Source of the DNA: DATAEE01 sp036258175
GTDB taxonomy: Bacteria > Acidobacteriota > Vicinamibacteria > Vicinamibacterales > 2-12-FULL-66-21
Direction: 5' to 3'
Length of the DNA stretch: 12,198 nucleotides
Assembly (NCBI GenBank): GCA_036258175.1
Contig: DATAEE010000378.1
Location: 1-12,198 of the forward strand
Each line of letters begins with the position of its first letter. The stretch's first letter is position 1. Of the stretch, positions 8,103-12,198 are shown one piece after another. The notes below the pieces were generated by a model. It was given only the letters and a program-made list of their open reading frames with translations, did no database searches and was not told the DNA's origin. A program made the position numbers and the translations under genes.

Positions 8103-8127
8103 AAGGCCGGCGATTGTGCCGGCTTTT
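8103..8127 (+). terminator. Rho-independent terminator after the phosphatase gene
   Basis: GCCGGC (8106-8111) pairs with GCCGGC (8118-8123) around the loop GATTGT. The stem extends by three A-T/G-T pairs into the TTTT run (8124-8127). Its position 95 nt after the phosphatase stop, between convergent genes, fits. On the minus strand the stem is followed by CCTTCTC, a weaker tail, so it serves mainly the plus strand. Confidence 0.8.
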
Positions 8128-8182
8128 CACCGTCAACGTCGATTGGGAGTGGCCGGTCGCCGAGTCTGGGAAAACCCGGGAG

Positions 8183-8878
8183 TCAGTTCATTGATCGACT
8201 CTGGCGAATCAGGACGACCCCGACGACAAGGAACCAGATCAGCGGGGGGAAGTTCGCGATGATGGCTGGCCCCCAGCCCGCTGCGTTGTAGAACCCCGCC
8301 GCGTCGACTGGACCGGAGAACATCGCCGGCACGGAGATCAGACACAATGCCGCCGCCATGTGGGCGAGCCAGCCCGTCCAGCGAGGCAGCACGCCGCTGT
8401 CGAGCGTGGCCCACGCGGCGCTCACGAGGAAGAGCCCCGTGATGGCGAACGCGATCGACCCGTTGTAGATCAGTACCGTGCCCATCACCAAGGCACGGAC
8501 CGCCGACACATCGGCGTTGCCTCGCAAGGTATCAAGGACGGCGCCGCCCATGAGTCCGTCGGCAACCAGCGTGACCGCGAGCCATACCGCGGCGGCGCCG
8601 AACGTCAAGGTGCCAAGCCATTCGCTCTCAGGTCGGGCATGCCGGACCAGGTGGCGAAAGCCTGCCGCGAACACCATCATGCCGACGTAGATGCCCTGGT
8701 CCATGAGGACCCGAAGCAAGGCCATGGTGCGGATGTCGAACAGGTGGCGAGCGAAACCCGCGCCGTCGTACATGGACGGCGGCTGTCCGATGACCCAGAG
8801 GGGAAACTGTAGCCAGCTCAACGCGACACACACCAGGGCACCGATACCCGTGACACGGGCGACGCGAGTCTCGGTCAT
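8183..8878 (-). CDS. Uncharacterised six-helix membrane protein
   Basis: I do not recognise this 231-residue protein with certainty. It is very hydrophobic, with about six helices (10-28, 52-75, 87-107, 128-156, 166-186 and 205-224). The N-terminus (MTETRVARVTGIGALVCVAL) and general layout recall DUF4386-type integral membrane proteins, but I cannot point to a diagnostic motif. The frame is open as far as 9142, but the start at 8878 is chosen because AAGGAG (8886-8891) sits seven bases upstream and the preceding residues are not membrane-like. It stands alone, convergent with the phosphatase gene. Its promoter must lie in the decayed permease fragment upstream, where the minus strand has a tandem GATTGGCA repeat (8931-8916). 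Confidence 0.75.
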   Translation of the reverse strand: MTETRVARVTGIGALVCVALSWLQFPLWVIGQPPSMYDGAGFARHLFDIRTMALLRVLMDQGIYVGMMVFAAGFRHLVRHARPESEWLGTLTFGAAAVWLAVTLVADGLMGGAVLDTLRGNADVSAVRALVMGTVLIYNGSIAFAITGLFLVSAAWATLDSGVLPRWTGWLAHMAAALCLISVPAMFSGPVDAAGFYNAAGWGPAIIANFPPLIWFLVVGVVLIRQSRSMN

Positions 8879-8885
8879 GGATGTG

Positions 8886-8891
8886 CTCCTT
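8886..8891 (-). promoter_or_regulatory. Ribosome binding site choosing the 8878 start
   Basis: AAGGAG on the minus strand, seven bases before the ATG at 8878. It decides against the longer upstream frame. Confidence 0.75.
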
Positions 8892-8907
8892 GGCCGCTCA
8901 ACGCAGT

Positions 8908-9130
8908 GAACCTGTTGCCAATCTGCCAATCGTGGCGTACTTCGTTCCCCGCCCGGTCGGTCCAGTTCGCTACCGGGGTCTTCCCGACGTACTGGCCCAT
9001 GCGCGCACTCTAGTCGGCAGCCATCGGCGAGACCTATGGCGGGTATCTCATCATCGGGGCTCTGGCGTCGGTCCTTGCGCGACTCCTGGTGGCGGGGCTC
9101 TTCGACCGAAGACTGCTGCGACACGGCTGA
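8908..9130 (+). pseudogene. Decayed C-terminal fragment of an ABC-2 type permease
   Basis: No intact gene covers 8879-9317, but protein-like sequence survives on the plus strand. One frame (8881 register) reads PVANLPIVAYFVPRP. The next frame then reads QFATGVFPTYWPMRAL, a TAG stop at 9011-9013, SAAIGETYGGYLIIGALASV and LARLLVAGLFDRRLLRHG, ending at TGA 9128-9130. The string PTYWPxxAL(W)xAAxGExYxGYL followed by a hydrophobic helix and an RR tail is typical of the last part of ABC-2 export permeases. The TAG falls where the family often has tryptophan (TGG), and a frameshift lies at about 8942-8966. The 5' end is lost at the start of the membrane-protein gene. This is inferred from remembered family patterns. 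Confidence 0.55.
8916..8931. repeat. Tandem duplication of TGCCAATC
   Basis: Two exact adjacent copies of an 8-bp unit, TGCCAATC. They sit inside the pseudogene remnant and about 40 nt upstream of the minus-strand membrane-protein start. They could be a slippage product or part of that gene's regulatory region. Confidence 0.6.
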
Positions 9131-9162
9131 CGGCTGTCCCACCGACGCTGTCGTCGCGGTGC

Positions 9163-9191
9163 TTGACAGGGCTCTACGGCGTCATCACACT
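9163..9191 (+). promoter_or_regulatory. Sigma-70-type promoter of the fluoride operon
   Basis: A perfect -35 TTGACA (9163-9168), a 17-base spacer and a weak -10 CACACT (9186-9191). The expected start point at about 9198 lies some ten bases before the riboswitch, as expected for a leader RNA. Confidence 0.55.
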
Positions 9192-9208
9192 CAACCAGAC
9201 GCTTCGTT

Positions 9209-9270
9209 GGGCGGTGGAGTCCGCCTCAACCGCCATCGCTCAACCCGATGGCCAATGACTCCTACGGGCA
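9209..9270 (+). ncRNA. Fluoride riboswitch (crcB motif)
   Basis: The leader of crcB matches the fluoride aptamer as I remember it from the Thermotoga petrophila example: GGGCGNNGNNG, then CCGCCNNAAC, a hairpin, then NAUGNCUCCUAC. Pairing is consistent. GGAGT (9216-9220) pairs with ACTCC (9258-9262). GCCATCG (9232-9238) pairs perfectly with CGATGGC (9246-9252) around a 7-nt loop. GGCG (9210-9213) can pair with CGCC in the pseudoknot. The conserved TAC (9263-9265) follows. It should raise crcB expression when fluoride is bound. Between it and the ATG there is no T-tract terminator, so control is probably at translation; a palindrome CGCGGCGCCGCG (9294-9305) touches the ribosome binding site. 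Confidence 0.88.
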
Positions 9271-9293
9271 GCCGTGGGAGTACGCTCACATGC

Positions 9294-9311
9294 CGCGGCG
9301 CCGCGAGGTGA
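9294..9311 (+). promoter_or_regulatory. Palindrome abutting the crcB ribosome binding site
   Basis: The perfect 12-bp palindrome CGCGGCGCCGCG (9294-9305) ends on the first base of the ribosome binding site GAGGTGA (9305-9311), six bases before the crcB ATG. It may form part of the expression platform of the fluoride riboswitch. The mechanism is inferred. Confidence 0.4.
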
Positions 9312-9317
9312 CGCGAC

Positions 9318-9698
9318 ATGGAACGATTTCTCTGGATCTGTCTCGCTGGTGCCGCAGGCACCGGTGCCCGCTACCTGATCTCCCTTTGGGCTGCGCAACG
9401 GTTCGGTACCGCCTTCCCTGTCGGGACGTTGATCGTCAATCTCGCAGGATGCTTCACGATCGCGGCGGTCATGCACGCCACGCTGACGTTCTCCTGGTCA
9501 CCGACGCTTCGCTCAGCCATCACGATTGGTTTCATCGGCGGGCTCACCACGTATTCGAGCTTTAACTACGAGACGACTCGTCTGCTAGAAGAAGGCTCAC
9601 CCGGCCTCGCCGCTTTGAACACGACGGCCACGCTGGTGGGCGCGCTCATCGCCGGCTGGCTCGGAATGTTGTGCGCCAGGCAACTGCTTGGCCGGTAA
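9318..9698 (+). CDS. crcB: Fluoride ion channel CrcB/Fluc
   Basis: Small membrane channel of 126 residues that exports fluoride and protects enolase and other enzymes from it. It has the four expected helices. Family motifs are present: GAAGTGARYL near the N-terminus (R18), FPVGTLIVNLAGCF with the pore asparagine N41, and GFIGGLTTYSSF (71-82) with the TT and the aromatic box (Y79, F82; the first position is commonly Phe). Fluc works as an antiparallel dimer; a single gene here implies a dual-topology homodimer. The ATG at 9318 follows GAGGTGA. Expression is predicted to be switched by the fluoride riboswitch at 9209-9270. Its TAA ends directly before the DUF190 gene. Confidence 0.95.
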   Translation: MERFLWICLAGAAGTGARYLISLWAAQRFGTAFPVGTLIVNLAGCFTIAAVMHATLTFSWSPTLRSAITIGFIGGLTTYSSFNYETTRLLEEGSPGLAALNTTATLVGALIAGWLGMLCARQLLGR

Positions 9699-9705
9699 AT
9701 GGCAC

Positions 9706-9711
9706 AGGAGG
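9706..9711 (+). promoter_or_regulatory. Ribosome binding site fixing the DUF190 start
   Basis: AGGAGG lies five bases before the ATG at 9717. The ATG at 9699, immediately after the crcB stop, would be inside crcB-proximal sequence with no such site. Confidence 0.75.
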
Positions 9712-9716
9712 TCGCA

Positions 9717-10073
9717 ATGCGAGTACTGGATGGGGACCAATGCCTGGTGCGGATTTTCCTTGGAGAGTCGGACCAGTTTCATCATGCGCCGCTCCATCGC
9801 GTCTTGCTGGACCGGCTCCGCCGTGAAGGCTTCGCCGGCGCGACGGTAATTCACGGCGTGGCCGGATTCGGCGCGAACAGTGTGATACACACCGCGAGCC
9901 TCGTCGAACTCTCGAGCGACCTGCCCGTGCTGATCGAGGTCGTAGATGATCAGGCGCATGTCGACAGACTGCTGCCGATCCTCGACGAGATGGTCACCGG
10001 CGGTGCGCTCGTCACCGTTGAGCGAGTCCGCGTCGTGAAGTACGCGGCTGGAGCAAAACACGAGCAATCCTGA
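9717..10073 (+). CDS. DUF190 family protein, PII-like, fluoride operon partner
   Basis: A soluble protein of 118 residues from the ATG at 9717 (an in-frame ATG at 9699 would add six residues). It carries the DUF190 pattern: LVRIFLGESDQFHHAPLHRVLLDRLRREGFAGATVIHGVAGFG, then NSVIHTASLVELSSDLPVLIEVVDD (about 54-78). The family has a PII-like ferredoxin fold, often trimeric, and is repeatedly found beside crcB; its biochemical role is not established. Here it is directly downstream of crcB, under the same promoter and fluoride riboswitch, so a helper or regulator of fluoride export is likely. The last residues (AAGAKHEQS) are probably flexible. Confidence 0.9.
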   Translation: MRVLDGDQCLVRIFLGESDQFHHAPLHRVLLDRLRREGFAGATVIHGVAGFGANSVIHTASLVELSSDLPVLIEVVDDQAHVDRLLPILDEMVTGGALVTVERVRVVKYAAGAKHEQS

Positions 10074-10103
10074 TCGCGCGACTGTTGTGCCTCCCGCGTC
10101 GCA

Positions 10104-10109
10104 TATACT
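10104..10109 (+). promoter_or_regulatory. Candidate -10 box for the DUF5670-nhaA transcript
   Basis: TATACT, a five-of-six match to the -10 consensus, is in the short gap after the DUF190 gene. No good -35 is seen at standard spacing. A start near 10116 would place the structured leader at the very 5' end of the message. Confidence 0.45.
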
Positions 10110-10200
10110 GGCGAAAGCTCCGGAGACGAAGGGTGCAGCGGATCGCCGCTGCAGGTAGTTGGATGGTCGGGCCGCCATCCTCATGGTCGTTGCGAGACCA
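10110..10200 (+). ncRNA. Structured leader RNA, candidate nhaA-type (Li+/Na+) riboswitch
   Basis: The first 90 nt of the presumed nhaA leader contain three hairpins. One is perfect: TGCAGCGG (10134-10141) with CCGCTGCA (10146-10153) around a tetraloop. GGATGG (10161-10166) pairs with CCATCC (10175-10180). TGGTC (10184-10188) pairs with GACCA (10196-10200). Between and before them are unpaired purine-rich stretches (GCGAAAGC, GGAGACGAAGGG, AGGTAGTT) that look like conserved aptamer joining regions. nhaA genes are known to be controlled by the nhaA-I and nhaA-II lithium riboswitches and related sodium elements. I could not recall the consensus well enough to confirm identity, so the class is inference from structure and context. 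Confidence 0.5.
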
Positions 10201-10392
10201 GAGGACTCGACTTGGCAGGCTCATCCCACGGACTGTCCGAACCCTCGTGCTTCGTCGTTCAAGAGACACCACGTCCCGACGCCACGCGACGGTCGAAAGA
10301 CGGTGAATCACACGCGCGTGGCATCTGCCTGGCCTCGTCTCCATCAGCTCCGCTGATCTCGCCGACCTCCACTGCGCAGCCTGCCCATCTGT
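10201..10392 (+). other. Middle of the nhaA leader, no gene seen
   Basis: This stretch belongs to the 350-nt gap between the DUF190 and DUF5670 genes. I see no credible coding frame. One small hairpin is clear: ATCAGC (10343-10348) pairs with GCTGAT (10352-10357) around TCC. A palindromic CACGCGCGTG lies near 10311-10320. It may be part of an extended untranslated leader. Confidence 0.4.
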
Positions 10393-10421
10393 CTCCAGGG
10401 CGGATCGCTGCGCCGGAGGGG
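10393..10421 (+). promoter_or_regulatory. Hairpin that covers the DUF5670 ribosome binding site
   Basis: CTCC (10393-10396) pairs with GGAG (10415-10418), and GGCG (10399-10402) pairs with CGCC (10411-10414), with a 2-nt bulge and an 8-nt loop. The GGAG arm is the core of the ribosome binding site GGAGGGG (10415-10421) of the gene starting at 10424. Formation of this hairpin would block translation of DUF5670 and, through coupling, nhaA. It fits a translational expression platform for the upstream leader. Confidence 0.55.
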
Positions 10422-10423
10422 AC

Positions 10424-10609
10424 ATGCTCTTCAAGATTGCGCTCACCCTACTCGTCGCATGGCTCATCGGTGTGATTGGCGTGTACCGCGCTGGCCAACT
10501 CGTGCATGTTCTCTTGCTCGTCGGCCTTGCTCTGCTGATGCTCGCGTTCTTGCGCGCCCGGGAAGAGGCCGTCCGACGCGCGATTAGCGAACGCAACGAC
10601 CAGTCATGA
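10424..10609 (+). CDS. DUF5670 (lmo0937) family small membrane protein
   Basis: A 61-residue protein with two hydrophobic helices (about 4-20 and 27-43) and a charged C-terminal tail (RAREEAVRRAISERNDQS). The pattern MLFKIALTLLVAWLIGVIGVYRAGQLVHVLLLVGLALL matches the DUF5670/lmo0937 family, in which a W-L-G-x-x-x-x-Y-x-x-G-x-x-x-H string is typical. Family members have no known function and usually stop soon after the second helix, so the charged tail is an extension. The ATG at 10424 follows GGAGGGG. Its stop overlaps the nhaA start as ATGA (10606-10609). The tight coupling suggests the peptide is made with, and may assist, the antiporter. Confidence 0.8.
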   Translation: MLFKIALTLLVAWLIGVIGVYRAGQLVHVLLLVGLALLMLAFLRAREEAVRRAISERNDQS

Positions 10610-11820
10610 CTCACGCTCGTTCCAAAGCTATCGCGTTCGTCCTCGACAACTCGCTGCTGCTGCTCGCAGGAACAGCAGCAGCCGTTCTCTGGGCGAACCT
10701 CGATCTCGGCAGCTACGACGCCGTGGCCCACTCACTGCACTTCTGGGTCAACGAAGTCGGTATGGTGTTCTTCTTTGCGCTGGCAGCAAAGGAAGTCTTC
10801 GAGGCGACGCTGCCAGGGGGACCATTGGCGTCGCCACGCCGCGCCTTGACTCCGTTAGCAGCAGCCGTCGGCGGCATGATCGCTCCGGCCCTCATCTACG
10901 CCGGCCTTGCGTGGGCTCGAGGGCCGGCGGAACTGATTCGGGGATGGGCCATCCCGTGTGCGACCGACATTGCGTTTTCCGCCATGATTGCCCGGCTTGT
11001 CTTTCCGGCTGCGCATCCGGCAATTCCTTTTCTTCTGCTCTTGGCGATTGCCGACGACGCGCTCGGTTTGCTAATTCTCGCGGCCTTCTATCCAAGTGGG
11101 AGCCTTTCGCTGGTCGCTTTGGGCGCGCTCATGTCCGCTGCGATCCTGACCGCCATCTGGCTACGACGACGCCGAATCCAGAGCTTCTGGCCGTACGTCG
11201 TCGGCCCTGGATCGCTGTCGTGGGCGGCGCTTCATCTGGGAGGCCTTCATCCAGCGCTCGCGCTCGTCCCAATCGTTCCCTTCATGCCGCACAGTCCACG
11301 CGATCTCGGGCTCTTCGATTCCCGAGAGGGGGAGCAACTCGACACGTTAAATCGGTTCGAGCATTGGTGGGCCACGCCAGTCCAGTTCGTGCTTCTCTTC
11401 TTCGGGCTCGCGAATGCTGGCGTTCCGTTCGAGCAGGTCGGACCTGGCACGTACTACGTGCTCGCGGGATTGCTGCTCGGCAAGCCGATAGGAATCCTCG
11501 CGTTGTCGTGGGGAGCACGGGTGCTGGGCGCAGACCTTCCACCGGGTCTTGGCATGCGCCAGCTCTTGATCGTGGGTGTAGTCGCCTCGATCGGCTTCAC
11601 CGTGTCGCTCTTCTTTGCGACGGCGGCGTTTCCGCCCGGACAGGAACTCGCGGAAACGAAGATGGGCGCACTTCTCAGCTTCGCCGCCGCCCCTCTCGCG
11701 ATCGTGCTGGCTAAGGTGCTCCGTTTGCAAAGTCGATCGGAGCTGGTCGCTGTGGACGCATCCGCTCGCGACACCCAGCAGTCAGCGCTCGCGTCACCAG
11801 AGCATGAACATGGCTCGTAG
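10606..11820 (+). CDS. nhaA: Na+/H+ antiporter NhaA
   Basis: Inner-membrane antiporter of 404 residues that exchanges internal Na+ or Li+ for external protons. Functional residues of the E. coli protein are recognisable: ATDIAFS with D121 (E. coli D133), the ion-binding pair D150-D151 in LLLLAIADDALGLLILAAFY (E. coli D163/D164), and K293 in LLLGKPIG (E. coli K300). About eleven to twelve helices span the chain, and GFTVSLFFATAAF marks the conserved C-terminal region (about 330-342). The N-terminal charged loop reads AAKEVFEATLPGG where E. coli has GLEVKREL. The last 30 residues are a hydrophilic tail with Asp, Gln and His. It is coupled to DUF5670 by an ATGA overlap and sits behind a long structured leader, so it is probably ion-regulated. 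Confidence 0.94.
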   Translation: MTHARSKAIAFVLDNSLLLLAGTAAAVLWANLDLGSYDAVAHSLHFWVNEVGMVFFFALAAKEVFEATLPGGPLASPRRALTPLAAAVGGMIAPALIYAGLAWARGPAELIRGWAIPCATDIAFSAMIARLVFPAAHPAIPFLLLLAIADDALGLLILAAFYPSGSLSLVALGALMSAAILTAIWLRRRRIQSFWPYVVGPGSLSWAALHLGGLHPALALVPIVPFMPHSPRDLGLFDSREGEQLDTLNRFEHWWATPVQFVLLFFGLANAGVPFEQVGPGTYYVLAGLLLGKPIGILALSWGARVLGADLPPGLGMRQLLIVGVVASIGFTVSLFFATAAFPPGQELAETKMGALLSFAAAPLAIVLAKVLRLQSRSELVAVDASARDTQQSALASPEHEHGS

Positions 11821-12015
11821 TACGAGACTCTGCCGCACACCGTTCGAGATCGTGACGACTTCGCTCTGAATGGAGAGACTGTCCCTGAAATTGTCCCTGC
11901 CAGCTCCCCAAACGAGGCCTCGAGAGCCAATAGCAGCCAAGTCGGTCGATCGAGGAAGTGATTGAAACGCGAGGATTTGCGAGGAAAAACGAAGATGGCC
12001 GACAGGCTGATCGGC
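11821..12015. other. Non-coding segment after nhaA
   Basis: No credible gene is seen here on either strand. It holds the first copy of the 19-bp direct repeat (11881-11899), a palindrome CGAGGCCTCG (11913-11922) and two copies of GCGAGGA (11969-11975 and 11979-11985). No clear terminator for nhaA could be found. A short hairpin, GCCGA facing TCGGC, lies just past the tRNA break point on the minus strand. Confidence 0.4.
11881..11899. repeat. 19-bp direct repeat, copy 1
   Basis: GTCCCTGAAATTGTCCCTG, identical to the copy at 12122-12140. The unit itself contains GTCCCTG twice, separated by AAATT. It resembles what I remember of dispersed REP-like sequences near RAYT transposases in some bacteria, but no transposase is present. 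Confidence 0.75.
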
Positions 12016-12056
12016 GTTTAGCAAACCATCGCCTTCAGCCACTCGGCCACATCACC
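12016..12056 (-). pseudogene. 5' half of tRNA-Ser(GCU), truncated in the anticodon stem
   Basis: On the minus strand, from 12056, the sequence gives a seven-base acceptor 5' strand (GGTGATG), TG, a full D arm (GCCGAGTGGCTGAAGGC), the anticodon 5' stem ATGGT and the loop TTGCTAA with anticodon GCT (12022-12020). The 3' stem should be ACCAT but reads ACGCC, so only two of five pairs form. After that there is no long variable arm, T arm or acceptor complement CATCACC. A TATACT (minus strand, 12078-12073) lies upstream, as expected for a genuine tRNA promoter. The 5' half is therefore real, and the 3' half has been replaced by other sequence. Confidence 0.75.
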
Positions 12057-12072
12057 GCGGCGGGTTTTCCTA

Positions 12073-12078
12073 AGTATA
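12073..12078 (-). promoter_or_regulatory. Candidate -10 box of the broken tRNA-Ser gene
   Basis: TATACT on the minus strand, about 17 bases before the tRNA 5' end. No convincing -35 is seen (GTCCCG-like at the right spacing). Confidence 0.35.
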
Positions 12079-12121
12079 CGCCAGCGTGCAGGTTACGGGA
12101 CTCCCCGATCCGGACGTGACA

Positions 12122-12140
12122 GTCCCTGAAATTGTCCCTG
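12122..12140. repeat. 19-bp direct repeat, copy 2
   Basis: Identical to 11881-11899. In this copy the flanks extend it to an inverted pair, GACAG (12118-12122) facing CTGTC (12138-12142). The segment from 12057 to the right edge holds no recognisable gene. Confidence 0.75.
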
Positions 12141-12198
12141 TCGGCGGCGGATCGACGGCGTCGATGGGGCGTCGTCGCACCCTTTCGCGACTGCGCAG

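Noticed and set aside
8881..9258. Plus-strand open frame of 125 codons in the gap before crcB
   Set aside because: Only its beginning resembles protein (a permease relic), then it leaves the meaningful frame and runs into the riboswitch.
10110..10200. c-di-GMP-I or glycine riboswitch as identity for the nhaA leader
   Set aside because: Short stretches (GCGAAAGC, GACGAAGGG) look similar, but the order and pairing of conserved segments do not fit either class.
11454..11930. Minus-strand open frame of 158 codons opposite the end of nhaA
   Set aside because: Antisense to the conserved NhaA C-terminus, Ser/Arg-rich and without family pattern.
11967..12056. A complete tRNA-Ser gene on the minus strand
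   Set aside because: No T arm, no proper variable arm and no acceptor complement were found after the anticodon loop; only the 5' half is present.

Overview
The window is GC-rich and looks like a bacterial chromosome segment. Gene style points to a Gram-negative soil or environmental bacterium, plausibly Acidobacteriota: a PadR-controlled RND pump with its own TolC-like channel, a DUF5670-NhaA pair, and frequent GTG starts behind strong Shine-Dalgarno sites. That phylum call is inference and no marker gene is present to settle it.

Left block (1-6131, minus strand). A PadR-family repressor (6059-5622) is followed by a complete tripartite efflux system: TolC-like outer-membrane channel (5549-4134), RND inner-membrane permease (4109-972) and periplasmic adaptor (975 to beyond the left edge). 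The permease and adaptor share an ATGA overlap. A candidate operator motif occurs both in the divergent padR/doxX promoter region and just upstream of the channel gene, so PadR probably controls itself, the pump and perhaps doxX.

Middle block (6132-8130, plus strand). A DoxX-like membrane protein overlaps a TauE/SafE (TSUP) permease that starts at a GTG. An exported histidine phosphatase follows, and a Rho-independent terminator ends the run. On the opposite strand (8878-8183) is a six-helix membrane protein of unknown function. Upstream of it lies a decayed C-terminal fragment of an ABC-2 type permease (about 8908-9130, plus strand) with a frameshift and an in-frame TAG.

Right block (9163-11820, plus strand). 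Two ion-homeostasis units lie in tandem, each behind a structured leader. The first has a good promoter and a fluoride (crcB-type) riboswitch in front of the fluoride channel CrcB and a DUF190 protein. The second has a -10-like TATACT and a leader of about 310 nt with several strong hairpins, including one that covers the ribosome binding site. It precedes a 61-residue DUF5670 membrane peptide translationally coupled to the Na+/H+ antiporter NhaA. Its position matches what is known for the nhaA-associated lithium/sodium riboswitches, but I could not confirm the consensus from memory.

Right edge (11821-12198) carries no protein gene. It holds the 5' half of a tRNA-Ser(GCU) gene on the minus strand, which breaks off inside the anticodon stem. 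Two exact 19-bp direct repeats flank that segment. Together they suggest an old recombination or integration junction. The overall theme is export of ions and toxic compounds: RND pump, TSUP, CrcB and NhaA.
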